DNA of 6,319 nt, from contig JAEYTV010000305.1 in the NCBI GenBank assembly GCA_023433855.1, forward strand, positions 1 to 6,319, given 5' to 3'. The position numbers and the translations under genes are program-made. This stretch comes from Pseudomonadota bacterium (lineage in GTDB: Bacteria; Pseudomonadota; Alphaproteobacteria; Rhizobiales; Rhizobiaceae). The notes below the pieces were generated by a model. That model was not told the origin of the DNA and did no database searches. It worked only from the letters and a program-made list of their open reading frames with translations. This document shows, piece after piece, positions 1 through 5,919 of the stretch (positions are counted from its first letter, which is position 1; the number at the start of each line of letters is the position of its first letter).

Positions 1-1253
1 CAGTATTCGATGTCGAAGGCCTCCTGTTCCGGTAGCCCCTGATATTCGGAAACAGTGGATGCTCCCCGCATGACATTGATGGCGTTGACATAGAACTCGC
101 CTGCGATCCGAGCCGTCGCCTTGTCACAGGCAAAGGACAGCATGCCGACGCCCGGCACCAGGAAGATGACCGGATTGGGGTCGCGCATCTTCGGGGAATT
201 GTCGTGCTTGCACGTCTCGTAGTAACGCGCGTAGTCGGCGCGGTACTGCTCAAGCGCTTGGTCCAGTGCCGCAACCACCGTATCCACGTCTGGCCTCGAA
301 GGATCGAAGTCGAGGATCAACGGCCGGATCTTGGTGCGCAGGAAGTGGTCGGGGCATGACGTGCCGAGGCTTCCAAGTGGCTTCAGATCCCGGGAATTGA
401 CAAACTCCAGGACCGCGTCCTGGTCGTCGAAATGTCCGAGCTTGCGTTCAGCCTTGCCGATACGACCGCGGATTTCGGGCATCAGCCTTGCCGCGATCGC
501 CCGCCGCTCCTGCGCCGGCAGGCTCTCAACCACAGCACCGCCGAAGATCGTCTTTCCTTCGGTTGCAGCCGCGAACCAATCGATTGCCTTATTGATGATC
601 CGGAGTGTCAGTTCGTAACAGGCTTTCGCATCGTCGGCCCAGGTGAAGAGGCCATGGCTTTCCAGGACGACCCCCCTTGCGCCGGGATTGGCTTTTACGA
701 ACGCCTCCAGATCAAGTCCCAGCTGGAAGCCAGGTCGCCGCCAGGGCAGCCAGCCGATCTCGTCACCAAAAATCCGCCTTGTCAGTTCCTTCGAGTTTCT
801 CGACGCTGCGATGGCGATGATCGCGTCCGGATGCATGTGATCAACATGCGCATAGGGAACGAAACCGTGCAGCGGGGTGTCGATCGAAGCTGCGCGCGGA
901 TTGAGGTTGAAGGTGCAGTGCGGCAGAAACCCGACCATGCGGTCTTCGTCTTCCGTTCCCTTGTAGAGGCCTTTCAGCCCTTCGAGCTTGTCGAGATAGA
1001 GGGTCGCGAACCCATCGAGCTTGATCGATCCAACGTCGCCACCGGATCCCTTCACCCACATCACTCGAACCTTTGCGCCGGTCAGCGGATCGGTTTCCAG
1101 TACCTTTGCCGACGTGTTGCCTCCGCCGTAATTGGTGATGCGCTTGTCGGCACCAAGAAGGTTCGAGCGGTAGAGGAGCTTTCCCGGCTCATCCAACGCG
1201 GCAGCGTATGCGTCATCCCAACGGTTTTCGAGAAGGCGGGTTTGGCCCGACAT
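1..1253 (-). CDS. rhaD: Bifunctional rhamnulose-1-phosphate aldolase / L-lactaldehyde dehydrogenase, N-terminal part (runs off left edge)
   Basis: The reading frame starts at ATG 1253-1251 and stays open for 417 codons to the window edge without a stop. The visible part is the class II aldolase domain: a phosphate-binding loop NYGGGNTS at residues 41-48, KGSGGD at 68-73, a histidine cluster HVDHMHPDA at 136-144 (H136, H139 and H141) and a third probable metal ligand in ESHG at 198-201 (H200). Family members of about 700 residues carry a C-terminal short-chain dehydrogenase domain. That half would lie left of base 1 and is not seen here. In the family the enzyme cleaves L-rhamnulose 1-phosphate to dihydroxyacetone phosphate and L-lactaldehyde, then oxidises the lactaldehyde to lactate, in the cytoplasm. 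The start is fixed by AGGGAGG six bases upstream, and the sequence MSGQTRLLENRWDD is typical of the family N-terminus. The gene diverges from rhaR, and rhaI would be expected beyond it. The name is an inference from homology and context. Confidence 0.93.
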   Translation of the reverse strand, partial: MSGQTRLLENRWDDAYAAALDEPGKLLYRSNLLGADKRITNYGGGNTSAKVLETDPLTGAKVRVMWVKGSGGDVGSIKLDGFATLYLDKLEGLKGLYKGTEDEDRMVGFLPHCTFNLNPRAASIDTPLHGFVPYAHVDHMHPDAIIAIAASRNSKELTRRIFGDEIGWLPWRRPGFQLGLDLEAFVKANPGARGVVLESHGLFTWADDAKACYELTLRIINKAIDWFAAATEGKTIFGGAVVESLPAQERRAIAARLMPEIRGRIGKAERKLGHFDDQDAVLEFVNSRDLKPLGSLGTSCPDHFLRTKIRPLILDFDPSRPDVDTVVAALDQALEQYRADYARYYETCKHDNSPKMRDPNPVIFLVPGVGMLSFACDKATARIAGEFYVNAINVMRGASTVSEYQGLPEQEAFDIEY

Positions 1254-1259
1254 CGGTTT

Positions 1260-1266
1260 CCTCCCT
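1260..1266 (-). promoter_or_regulatory. Shine-Dalgarno site of rhaD
   Basis: On the minus strand AGGGAGG sits six bases before the ATG at 1253-1251. It is a near-perfect anti-16S match and decides the rhaD start. Confidence 0.85.
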
Positions 1267-1315
1267 GCATCACTTCGGTCCATGGCGTCCGGGTGGCGCC
1301 ATCTCCCTGGAAACG

Positions 1316-1345
1316 GGTATCGCGCATCGCGGCGCTCCGTGTCAA
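1316..1345 (-). promoter_or_regulatory. Candidate promoter of rhaD
   Basis: Read on the minus strand, a perfect TTGACA -35 box (1345-1340) is followed after 18 bases by GATACC (1321-1316), which matches three of six -10 consensus positions (A2, T3, A4). Transcription would begin near 1309 and give a leader of about 55 bases ahead of the rhaD ATG. The -35 is convincing by sequence; the -10 is weak, as is common in alphaproteobacteria. The TTGACA could instead be part of a regulator site, because the same 9-mer recurs inverted at 1404-1412. Confidence 0.45.
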
Positions 1346-1412
1346 TCAGAAGCGCTCATAAACTTTCATGCTGCACCGCATCACTCGCGATCTTGATCGT
1401 TCATGATTGACA
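1340..1412. repeat. 9-bp perfect inverted repeat TGTCAATCA / TGATTGACA in the divergent control region
   Basis: The left arm TGTCAATCA is at 1340-1348 and the right arm TGATTGACA at 1404-1412, separated by 55 bases. Each arm contains TTGACA reading outward, the left on the minus strand toward rhaD and the right on the plus strand toward rhaR. Superimposed is a direct repeat, CAGAAGCGC at 1347-1355 and CAGTAGCGC at 1411-1419, eight of nine bases identical and exactly 64 bases apart, close to six helical turns. The arms may be two -35 boxes, two halves of a looped operator, or both. Confidence 0.6.
1388..1399. promoter_or_regulatory. Candidate RhaR operator dyad CGATC-TT-GATCG
   Basis: Five-base arms CGATC (1388-1392) and GATCG (1395-1399) flank a two-base centre. 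The small palindrome TCATGA follows at 1401-1406, just before the TTGACA box at 1407-1412. A dyad immediately upstream of the -35 and between two divergent promoters is a sensible place for a DeoR-family repressor. The arms are short and GATC is a common word, so this is a suggestion only. Confidence 0.3.
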
Positions 1413-1434
1413 GTAGCGCAAATCCGGCATTAGT
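1407..1434 (+). promoter_or_regulatory. Candidate promoter of the rhaRSTPQ operon
   Basis: A perfect TTGACA at 1407-1412 is followed after 16 bases by ATTAGT (1429-1434), which matches three of six -10 positions. Transcription would begin near 1441, leaving only about 14 bases of leader, with the Shine-Dalgarno site at 1443-1448. That is short but workable. A further upstream promoter cannot be excluded, for instance one using CATAAA at 1357-1362 as -10, but that has no good -35 box. Confidence 0.4.
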
Positions 1435-1442
1435 TGATGATC

Positions 1443-1448
1443 AGGAGG
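1443..1448 (+). promoter_or_regulatory. Shine-Dalgarno site of rhaR
   Basis: AGGAGG lies six bases before ATG 1455. It selects this ATG over the in-frame TTG (1434) and ATG (1437), which lie upstream of it and have no ribosome binding site of their own. Confidence 0.85.
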
Positions 1449-1454
1449 AACCCG

Positions 1455-2270
1455 ATGCACGAGCGTGAACGCCATCGCATTATCTTGAGCGCAATCCAGG
1501 AAAAGCCGGTCGTCACCGTCCAGGACATTGCGGAGCTGACGGAGGCATCCGAAGCGACGATCCGGCGCGATATCTCGGCACTTCATGTTCAGGGAAAGCT
1601 TCGTCGCGTGCGGGGCGGAGCCGAGGCGATGCACCCGCCGCAGCTTGGCCAACTCGCCGCTCGATCGTTCAGGGTCTCCGAGTCGATCAATATCGACAAG
1701 AAACGTGCAATCGCCCGTCGCGCGGTCGAACTCTGCGATGACGGAGATTCGATCATCATCAACGGCGGCACGACAACGTTCCAGATGGTGCACTTCATGT
1801 CTTCGCGCCGGTTGCAGGTGATGACCAATTCGTTCGCGATCGCAGAACATCTGGTTAAGCACTCGAAGAACACGGTCACGGTACCGGGCGGGGCGATATA
1901 CCGCGAGCAGAGCCTCATCCTGTCGCCATTCGAGAACGACGCGATTCGCAATTTCTACGCCCGCCGCATGTTTATCGGTGCGCAGGGCCTAGGCCCACTG
2001 GGCGTAATGGAGGCCGACGCACTGGTGATCCAGAGCGAGCAGAAGCTGATGCAGCAGGCCGAGGAGCTCGTCGTCATGGTCGACGCTTCAAAGTTCAACC
2101 GCCGGTCCAGCCTCATCCTCTGCCCTCTAGAACGGGTCACCACAGTCATCACCGACGACGCCATTCCCGACGATGCGGCGCGGATGATCGAGGCGGCGGG
2201 AGTGACGCTGATTATTGCTGGGACTGCGGGGGCGGAAACGGCCAAGGAGGAATCCCCGTCCGCCGCCTGA
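1455..2270 (+). CDS. rhaR: DeoR-family transcriptional regulator of rhamnose catabolism
   Basis: The protein has 271 residues from ATG 1455, the usual DeoR-family size. The N-terminal winged helix-turn-helix covers about residues 3-57, with a recognition helix around ATIRRDISAL (34-43) and the family wing KLRRVRGGA (48-56). The C-terminal sensor domain, an isomerase-like fold that binds phosphorylated sugars in this family, shows NGGTTT (103-108), MTNS (123-126), PGGAIYR (144-150) and VDASKFNR (209-216). In R. leguminosarum the equivalent gene is a negative regulator of the rha genes. Here it is the first gene of the operon it presumably controls, so autoregulation is likely, and its position facing rhaD suggests control of both transcripts. 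The inducer cannot be read from sequence; a pathway phosphate ester such as rhamnulose 1-phosphate would fit. No terminator is seen between it and rhaS. It is unrelated to the AraC-type RhaR of Escherichia coli, despite the shared name. Confidence 0.88.
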   Translation: MHERERHRIILSAIQEKPVVTVQDIAELTEASEATIRRDISALHVQGKLRRVRGGAEAMHPPQLGQLAARSFRVSESINIDKKRAIARRAVELCDDGDSIIINGGTTTFQMVHFMSSRRLQVMTNSFAIAEHLVKHSKNTVTVPGGAIYREQSLILSPFENDAIRNFYARRMFIGAQGLGPLGVMEADALVIQSEQKLMQQAEELVVMVDASKFNRRSSLILCPLERVTTVITDDAIPDDAARMIEAAGVTLIIAGTAGAETAKEESPSAA

Positions 2271-2304
2271 AGGCAGTGGCGGGAGGGACATGGATTATCC
2301 AACT

Positions 2305-2310
2305 GGGAGG
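2305..2310 (+). promoter_or_regulatory. Shine-Dalgarno site of rhaS
   Basis: GGGAGG lies seven bases before ATG 2318 and sets the start. An earlier in-frame ATG (2276) would add 14 residues ahead of a good signal peptide and has no better site. A second identical GGGAGG sits at 2281-2286, 24 bases upstream. Confidence 0.8.
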
Positions 2311-2317
2311 ACTGACA

Positions 2318-3313
2318 ATGAAACTAGCAGGGAAACTGGCCTTGGGCGTGGCGCTCGCCTTTGCCGCAATGACAACGGCTGCCAGCGCCGCCGACGTTAA
2401 GATCGCACTCCTCGTGAAGTCGCTCGGCAACGGATTCTTCGAAGCGGCGAACAAGGGCGCGCAAGAGGCAGCCAAGGAACTCGGTGACGTCGAGATCATA
2501 TACACGGGTCCGACGACCACGACTGCGGAAGGCCAGATCGAGGTGATCAACTCCCTGATCGCGCAAGGGGTCGATGCAATCGCCATCTCGGCCAACGACC
2601 CCGACGCCGTGGTTCCCGCTTTGAAAAAGGCGGCCCAACGGGGCATCAAGGTCATCTCCTGGGATTCGGGCGTGGCACCCGAGGGCCGCATCATGCACCT
2701 GAATCCCTCCTCCAACGAACTGATCGGCAGGATGTGCCTGACGCTCGCCAAGAACCATCTGGAGGGCGGCAAGGGCGATTTCGCGATCCTCTCTGCCACC
2801 ACGACTTCGACGAACCAGAACACCTGGATTGCCGAGATGAAGGCGCAGCTCAAGGACTTTCCCGGGCTGAATCTGGCCACAACGGTCTATGGCGATGACC
2901 TCGCCGACAAGTCCTATCGCGAGGCGCAAGGCCTCCTCACCTCGCAACCGGAAGTGAAGGTCATCGTCGCTCCGACCACCGTCGGCGTGCTTGCAGCTTC
3001 TCAGGCCGTGAAGGATGCCGGCAAGATCGGCCAGGTCTATGTCACCGGCCTCGGCCTCCCCTCCGAGATGGCCGGCGCCATCAAGTCCGGCGCGACCAAG
3101 GAATTCGCCATCTGGAATCCGATTGACCTGGGTTACTCCGCCACGCAGATTGCTTATCAGATCGTCAAGGGCAACACGGATGCCAAGCCCGGCTCGGAGA
3201 TTAAGGCCGGGCGCATGGGCACGATCAAGGTTGGCGACAATGGCGAGGCCGCAATGGCCGATCCGTTTGTCTATGATGCCTCCAACGTAGAAGAATTCGC
3301 GAAGATCTTCTGA
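2318..3313 (+). CDS. rhaS: Periplasmic rhamnose-binding protein of ABC transporter
   Basis: The product has 331 residues. Residues 1-24 form a classic signal peptide: K2 and K6, a hydrophobic core of Leu/Ala/Val, and a cleavage motif ASA before A25. The mature protein is a periplasmic sugar-binding protein of the ribose/AI-2 (CUT2) type. It opens with the beta strand VKIALLVKSLGNGFF, has the helix-strand pair ending in QGVDAIAISANDPDAVVPALKKAAQRGIKV (written in two parts: about residues 80-94 and 95-109) and the ligand-region WDSGV shortly after. The role is to capture L-rhamnose and deliver it to RhaP/RhaQ. The substrate is inferred from the adjoining rhaD and the operon order. The closest alternative family is LsrB-type autoinducer-2 binding proteins, which share this fold, and overlap in specificity is possible. 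It sits 47 bases after rhaR, and a GC-rich hairpin follows it, which may help it accumulate in excess over the membrane components. Confidence 0.9.
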   Translation: MKLAGKLALGVALAFAAMTTAASAADVKIALLVKSLGNGFFEAANKGAQEAAKELGDVEIIYTGPTTTTAEGQIEVINSLIAQGVDAIAISANDPDAVVPALKKAAQRGIKVISWDSGVAPEGRIMHLNPSSNELIGRMCLTLAKNHLEGGKGDFAILSATTTSTNQNTWIAEMKAQLKDFPGLNLATTVYGDDLADKSYREAQGLLTSQPEVKVIVAPTTVGVLAASQAVKDAGKIGQVYVTGLGLPSEMAGAIKSGATKEFAIWNPIDLGYSATQIAYQIVKGNTDAKPGSEIKAGRMGTIKVGDNGEAAMADPFVYDASNVEEFAKIF

Positions 3314-3329
3314 TCGCTCCCAAACTGGC

Positions 3330-3355
3330 ACCGGGGGCCGGCCATGGCCGCCGGT
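3330..3355 (+). other. GC-rich RNA hairpin in the rhaS-rhaT gap
   Basis: ACCGG (3330-3334) can pair with CCGGT (3351-3355), and inside it CGGC (3339-3342) with GCCG (3347-3350) around a CATG loop, leaving GGGC (3335-3338) as a bulge. The core CGGCCATGGCCG is a perfect 12-base palindrome. No run of T follows, so it is not a standard intrinsic terminator. Hairpins right after binding-protein genes often protect the upstream mRNA from 3' decay or cause partial termination, giving more binding protein than transporter. That role is inferred here. Confidence 0.5.
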
Positions 3356-3384
3356 TCACGCACCTCTTTCACGGGCAAGGCGAT

Positions 3385-4920
3385 ATGAACGCTGTCGTAT
3401 CGACGACCGACATGACGACACCGATCGGGACGGAAAGACCGATCCTCGAGATGCGAGGGATTTCGCAGATCTTCCCTGGCGTGAAGGCCCTCGACGGCGT
3501 CAGCATCACGCTTCATGCCGGGCAGGTCACGGCACTTATCGGCGAAAACGGCGCGGGCAAATCAACGCTCGTCAAGATCCTGACCGGGATATACCGTCCG
3601 AACCAGGGGGAAATCCTCATCGACGGGGAAGCCGTCACTTTCCTGAACGCCCAGGCAGCGATCGATGCCGGTGTCACGGCGATCCATCAGGAGACCGTGC
3701 TTTTCGACGAACTGACGGTCGGGGAAAACATCTTTCTCGGCCATGCACCGCGCACCAGGTTCGGCACGATCGATTGGAGACAGATCAACGCGCGCGCAAA
3801 GGCGCTGATGCACGAACTCGAAACCGAGATCGACCCAAACATCCGCCTTCGCGATCTCTCCATCGCGCAGCGCCATCTGGTCGCAATCGCGCGTGCCCTC
3901 TCCGTTGAAGCCCGCATCGTCATCATGGACGAGCCGACTGCTGCCCTCTCGCGCAAGGAGATCGATGATCTCTTCCGCATCATCGAGGGCCTCAAGAGAC
4001 AGGGCAAAGCGATCCTTTTCATCAGTCACAAGTTCGACGAGCTTTATGAGATCGCCGAGAATTTCGTCGTCTTTCGCGACGGTCGGGCAGTCGGCGGCGG
4101 CAAGCTCATGGCGACACGGCAGGAGGAAATCGTCCGCCTGATGGTCGGACGGGACGTCAAGGACGTCTTCCCGAAGACAGCGGTGGAGATCGGACCCCCG
4201 GTTCTTGTCGTCGACGGCTACAGCCACCCGACCGAATTCCGCGGCATCTCGTTCGAACTGCGCCGCGGCGAGATCCTCGGCATCTATGGGCTGATCGGTG
4301 CCGGCCGCTCCGAGCTGTGCCAGTCTCTGTTCGGCATCACCCGGCCCTCGGCCGGACGACTGACACTTGATGGACAGCCGATCGGGATCGGCTCGCCGAG
4401 CGACGCCATTCGGGCTGGGCTCGTCTATGTCCCCGAGGAACGGGGACGTCATGGCCTGGCCCTGCCCATGCCGATCTTCCAGAACATGTCCCTTCCCTCC
4501 CTGAAGAAGACGTCCCGCTCCGGGTTCCTGAACGCCGCAAACGAGCTGGCGCTCGCGCGCCGATACGCGGAGCGGCTGGATCTGCGTGCCGCAGCACTTT
4601 CGGTGCCGGTCGGCACGCTTTCGGGCGGCAACCAGCAGAAGGCCGTGATCGGCAAATGGCTCGCGACGCGGCCGAAGGTCATCATTCTGGACGAGCCGAC
4701 CAAGGGAATCGACATCGGCTCCAAGGCAGCCGTCCACGGCTTCATCAGCGAGCTTGCCGCCGAAGGATTGTCGATCGTCATGGTCTCTTCCGAGCTTCCG
4801 GAAATCCTCGGCATGTCAGACCGGGTGATGGTCATGCGTGAGGGACTATCCGCGGGGATCTTCGAGCGGGATCATCTGAGCGCCGAGGTGCTCGTTCGTG
4901 CGGCGACCGGCAACAATTGA
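3385..4920 (+). CDS. rhaT: Rhamnose ABC transporter ATP-binding protein (two nucleotide-binding domains)
   Basis: The 511-residue protein is a fused double ATPase of the RbsA/AraG (CUT2) class and sits on the cytoplasmic face of the permease. Domain 1 has Walker A GENGAGKST (53-61), Q-loop HQE (101-103), a degenerate signature LSIAQ (158-162), Walker B IVIMDEPT (178-185) and switch histidine H215. Domain 2 has an altered Walker A, GLIGAGRSE (302-310), with Arg308 in place of the catalytic lysine, a full signature LSGGNQQK (412-419), Walker B VIILDEPT (432-439) and SSE (468-470) where a switch histidine would be. Such asymmetry is normal for the class and implies one fully active site. The start at 3385 has only a weak AAGG four bases upstream. 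Later ATGs at 3412 and 3451 lack any site and the second would cut into the domain. It lies 71 bases after rhaS and 9 before rhaP. It is not the proton symporter called RhaT in E. coli. Confidence 0.92.
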   Translation: MNAVVSTTDMTTPIGTERPILEMRGISQIFPGVKALDGVSITLHAGQVTALIGENGAGKSTLVKILTGIYRPNQGEILIDGEAVTFLNAQAAIDAGVTAIHQETVLFDELTVGENIFLGHAPRTRFGTIDWRQINARAKALMHELETEIDPNIRLRDLSIAQRHLVAIARALSVEARIVIMDEPTAALSRKEIDDLFRIIEGLKRQGKAILFISHKFDELYEIAENFVVFRDGRAVGGGKLMATRQEEIVRLMVGRDVKDVFPKTAVEIGPPVLVVDGYSHPTEFRGISFELRRGEILGIYGLIGAGRSELCQSLFGITRPSAGRLTLDGQPIGIGSPSDAIRAGLVYVPEERGRHGLALPMPIFQNMSLPSLKKTSRSGFLNAANELALARRYAERLDLRAAALSVPVGTLSGGNQQKAVIGKWLATRPKVIILDEPTKGIDIGSKAAVHGFISELAAEGLSIVMVSSELPEILGMSDRVMVMREGLSAGIFERDHLSAEVLVRAATGNN

Positions 4921-4929
4921 GAGAACCCG

Positions 4930-5919
4930 ATGCGCGCTTTCCTGAAGAACCGTGAAATCCTCCTGGTTGTGATCATCGCGATCTTGGTGGCTGGCTTCTC
5001 GACCCGTGCCGCCGGATTCGGCTCGCCTGGAAATCTGGCCAACATCTTCAATGACACCTCCATCCTGATCATCCTGGCGCTCGGCCAGATGACCGTGATC
5101 CTGACGAAGTCGATCGACCTGTCGGTGGCGGCGAACCTTGCCCTCTCCGGCATGGCCGTGGCAATGACCAATGCAGCCTATCCGGACCTGCCCCTGCCGT
5201 TCCTCATCGTCATGGCCGTCGCGATCGGCGCTTTTCTAGGGGCAATTAACGGATATCTCGTTTGGGCGCTGCAGATCCCGTCCATCGTGGTCACCCTCGG
5301 TACGCTGACCATCTATCGCGGCATGGCCTTCGTACTGTCAGGCGGCGGATGGGTGAACGCTCACCAGATGGGACCGGGCTTTCTAAACATCCCGCGCACG
5401 CCGCTGCTCGGCCTGCCGGTCCTCTCCTGGATCGCGATCCTTGTTATCGCCGGCGCATGGTTCGTGCTGACCCGCCTCCCTTTCGGGCGGGCTGCCTATG
5501 CGTCGGGTGGCAATCCGACTGCGGCTGTCTACGCGGGCATCGACGTCGGACGGACGCGGTTCTTCGCGTTTGTCATCTCTGGAGCTCTCGCCGGCCTCTC
5601 CGGCTATCTCTGGGTGTCCCGCTACGCCGTCGCCTATGTCGACATCGCCGCCGGCTTCGAGCTTGATACGGTGGCCGCCTGCGTCATCGGCGGAATCTCC
5701 ATCGCAGGCGGGATAGGTTCGGTTGCCGGCGCCGTACTCGGTGCCGTTTTCCTCGGTGTAATCAAGAATGCACTCCCCGTTATCGGCATCTCCCCGTTCG
5801 CGCAGATGGCGATATCCGGCGTGGTCATCGTGCTTGCGGTCGTCTTCAACGCCCGCGCGGAGAAGAAGGCCGGCCGTATCATCCTGCGTGATCGCGCTCC
5901 GTCCGAGGTACCTGTATGA
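4930..5919 (+). CDS. rhaP: Rhamnose ABC transporter permease 1
   Basis: The 329-residue hydrophobic protein belongs to the BPD_transp_2 permease family used by CUT2 sugar importers. Hydrophobic segments lie roughly at residues 10-23, 43-58, 65-80, 90-112, 119-138, 164-182, 210-229, 248-280 and 290-308, which fits an 8 to 10 helix inner-membrane protein. Family landmarks are SIDLSVAANLALSG (61-74), GAINGYLVWALQIPS (104-118), the cytoplasmic loop GRAAYASGGNPTAAVYAGI (186-204), where the ATPase is expected to dock, and the glycine-rich GGISIAGGIGSVAGA (254-268). A basic tail (EKKAGR) follows the last helix. Translation starts nine bases after the rhaT stop; the GAGAGAA stretch at 4919-4925, which overlaps that stop, is a weak ribosome site, so translation is probably coupled to rhaT. 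With RhaQ it should form a heterodimeric channel. Which of the two permeases is named P or Q follows gene order. Confidence 0.9.
   Translation: MRAFLKNREILLVVIIAILVAGFSTRAAGFGSPGNLANIFNDTSILIILALGQMTVILTKSIDLSVAANLALSGMAVAMTNAAYPDLPLPFLIVMAVAIGAFLGAINGYLVWALQIPSIVVTLGTLTIYRGMAFVLSGGGWVNAHQMGPGFLNIPRTPLLGLPVLSWIAILVIAGAWFVLTRLPFGRAAYASGGNPTAAVYAGIDVGRTRFFAFVISGALAGLSGYLWVSRYAVAYVDIAAGFELDTVAACVIGGISIAGGIGSVAGAVLGAVFLGVIKNALPVIGISPFAQMAISGVVIVLAVVFNARAEKKAGRIILRDRAPSEVPV
5905..5908 (+). promoter_or_regulatory. Shine-Dalgarno site of rhaQ inside rhaP
   Basis: GAGG lies within the rhaP coding end, seven bases before the rhaQ ATG at 5916. It supports this start over the in-frame ATG at 5934, which has no purine-rich site ahead of it. 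Confidence 0.65.

Noticed and set aside
432..1361. A 309-codon open frame on the plus strand across the rhaD region
   Set aside because: It lies antisense to rhaD, whose minus-strand frame shows clear aldolase motifs. The plus-strand translation is rich in Arg and Pro without family motifs, the common antisense artefact of GC-rich coding DNA. It has no ribosome site.
1254..1454. Small RNA, riboswitch or tRNA in the divergent gap
   Set aside because: I found no cloverleaf, no long conserved-looking stem and no known aptamer core. The gap is explained by two promoters and regulator sites.
2324..3331. A 335-codon minus-strand frame opposite rhaS
   Set aside because: The plus strand encodes a well-formed binding protein with signal peptide. 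The opposite frame has no recognisable domain and mirrors rhaS codon by codon.
3330..3384. Intrinsic terminator after rhaS
   Set aside because: A stem is present but no T-run follows it, and the downstream genes are parts of the same transporter.
3562..4737. A 391-codon minus-strand frame opposite rhaT
   Set aside because: The plus-strand ATPase has all expected motifs in place. The antisense frame is Asp/Arg-rich low-information sequence typical of a mirrored GC-rich gene.
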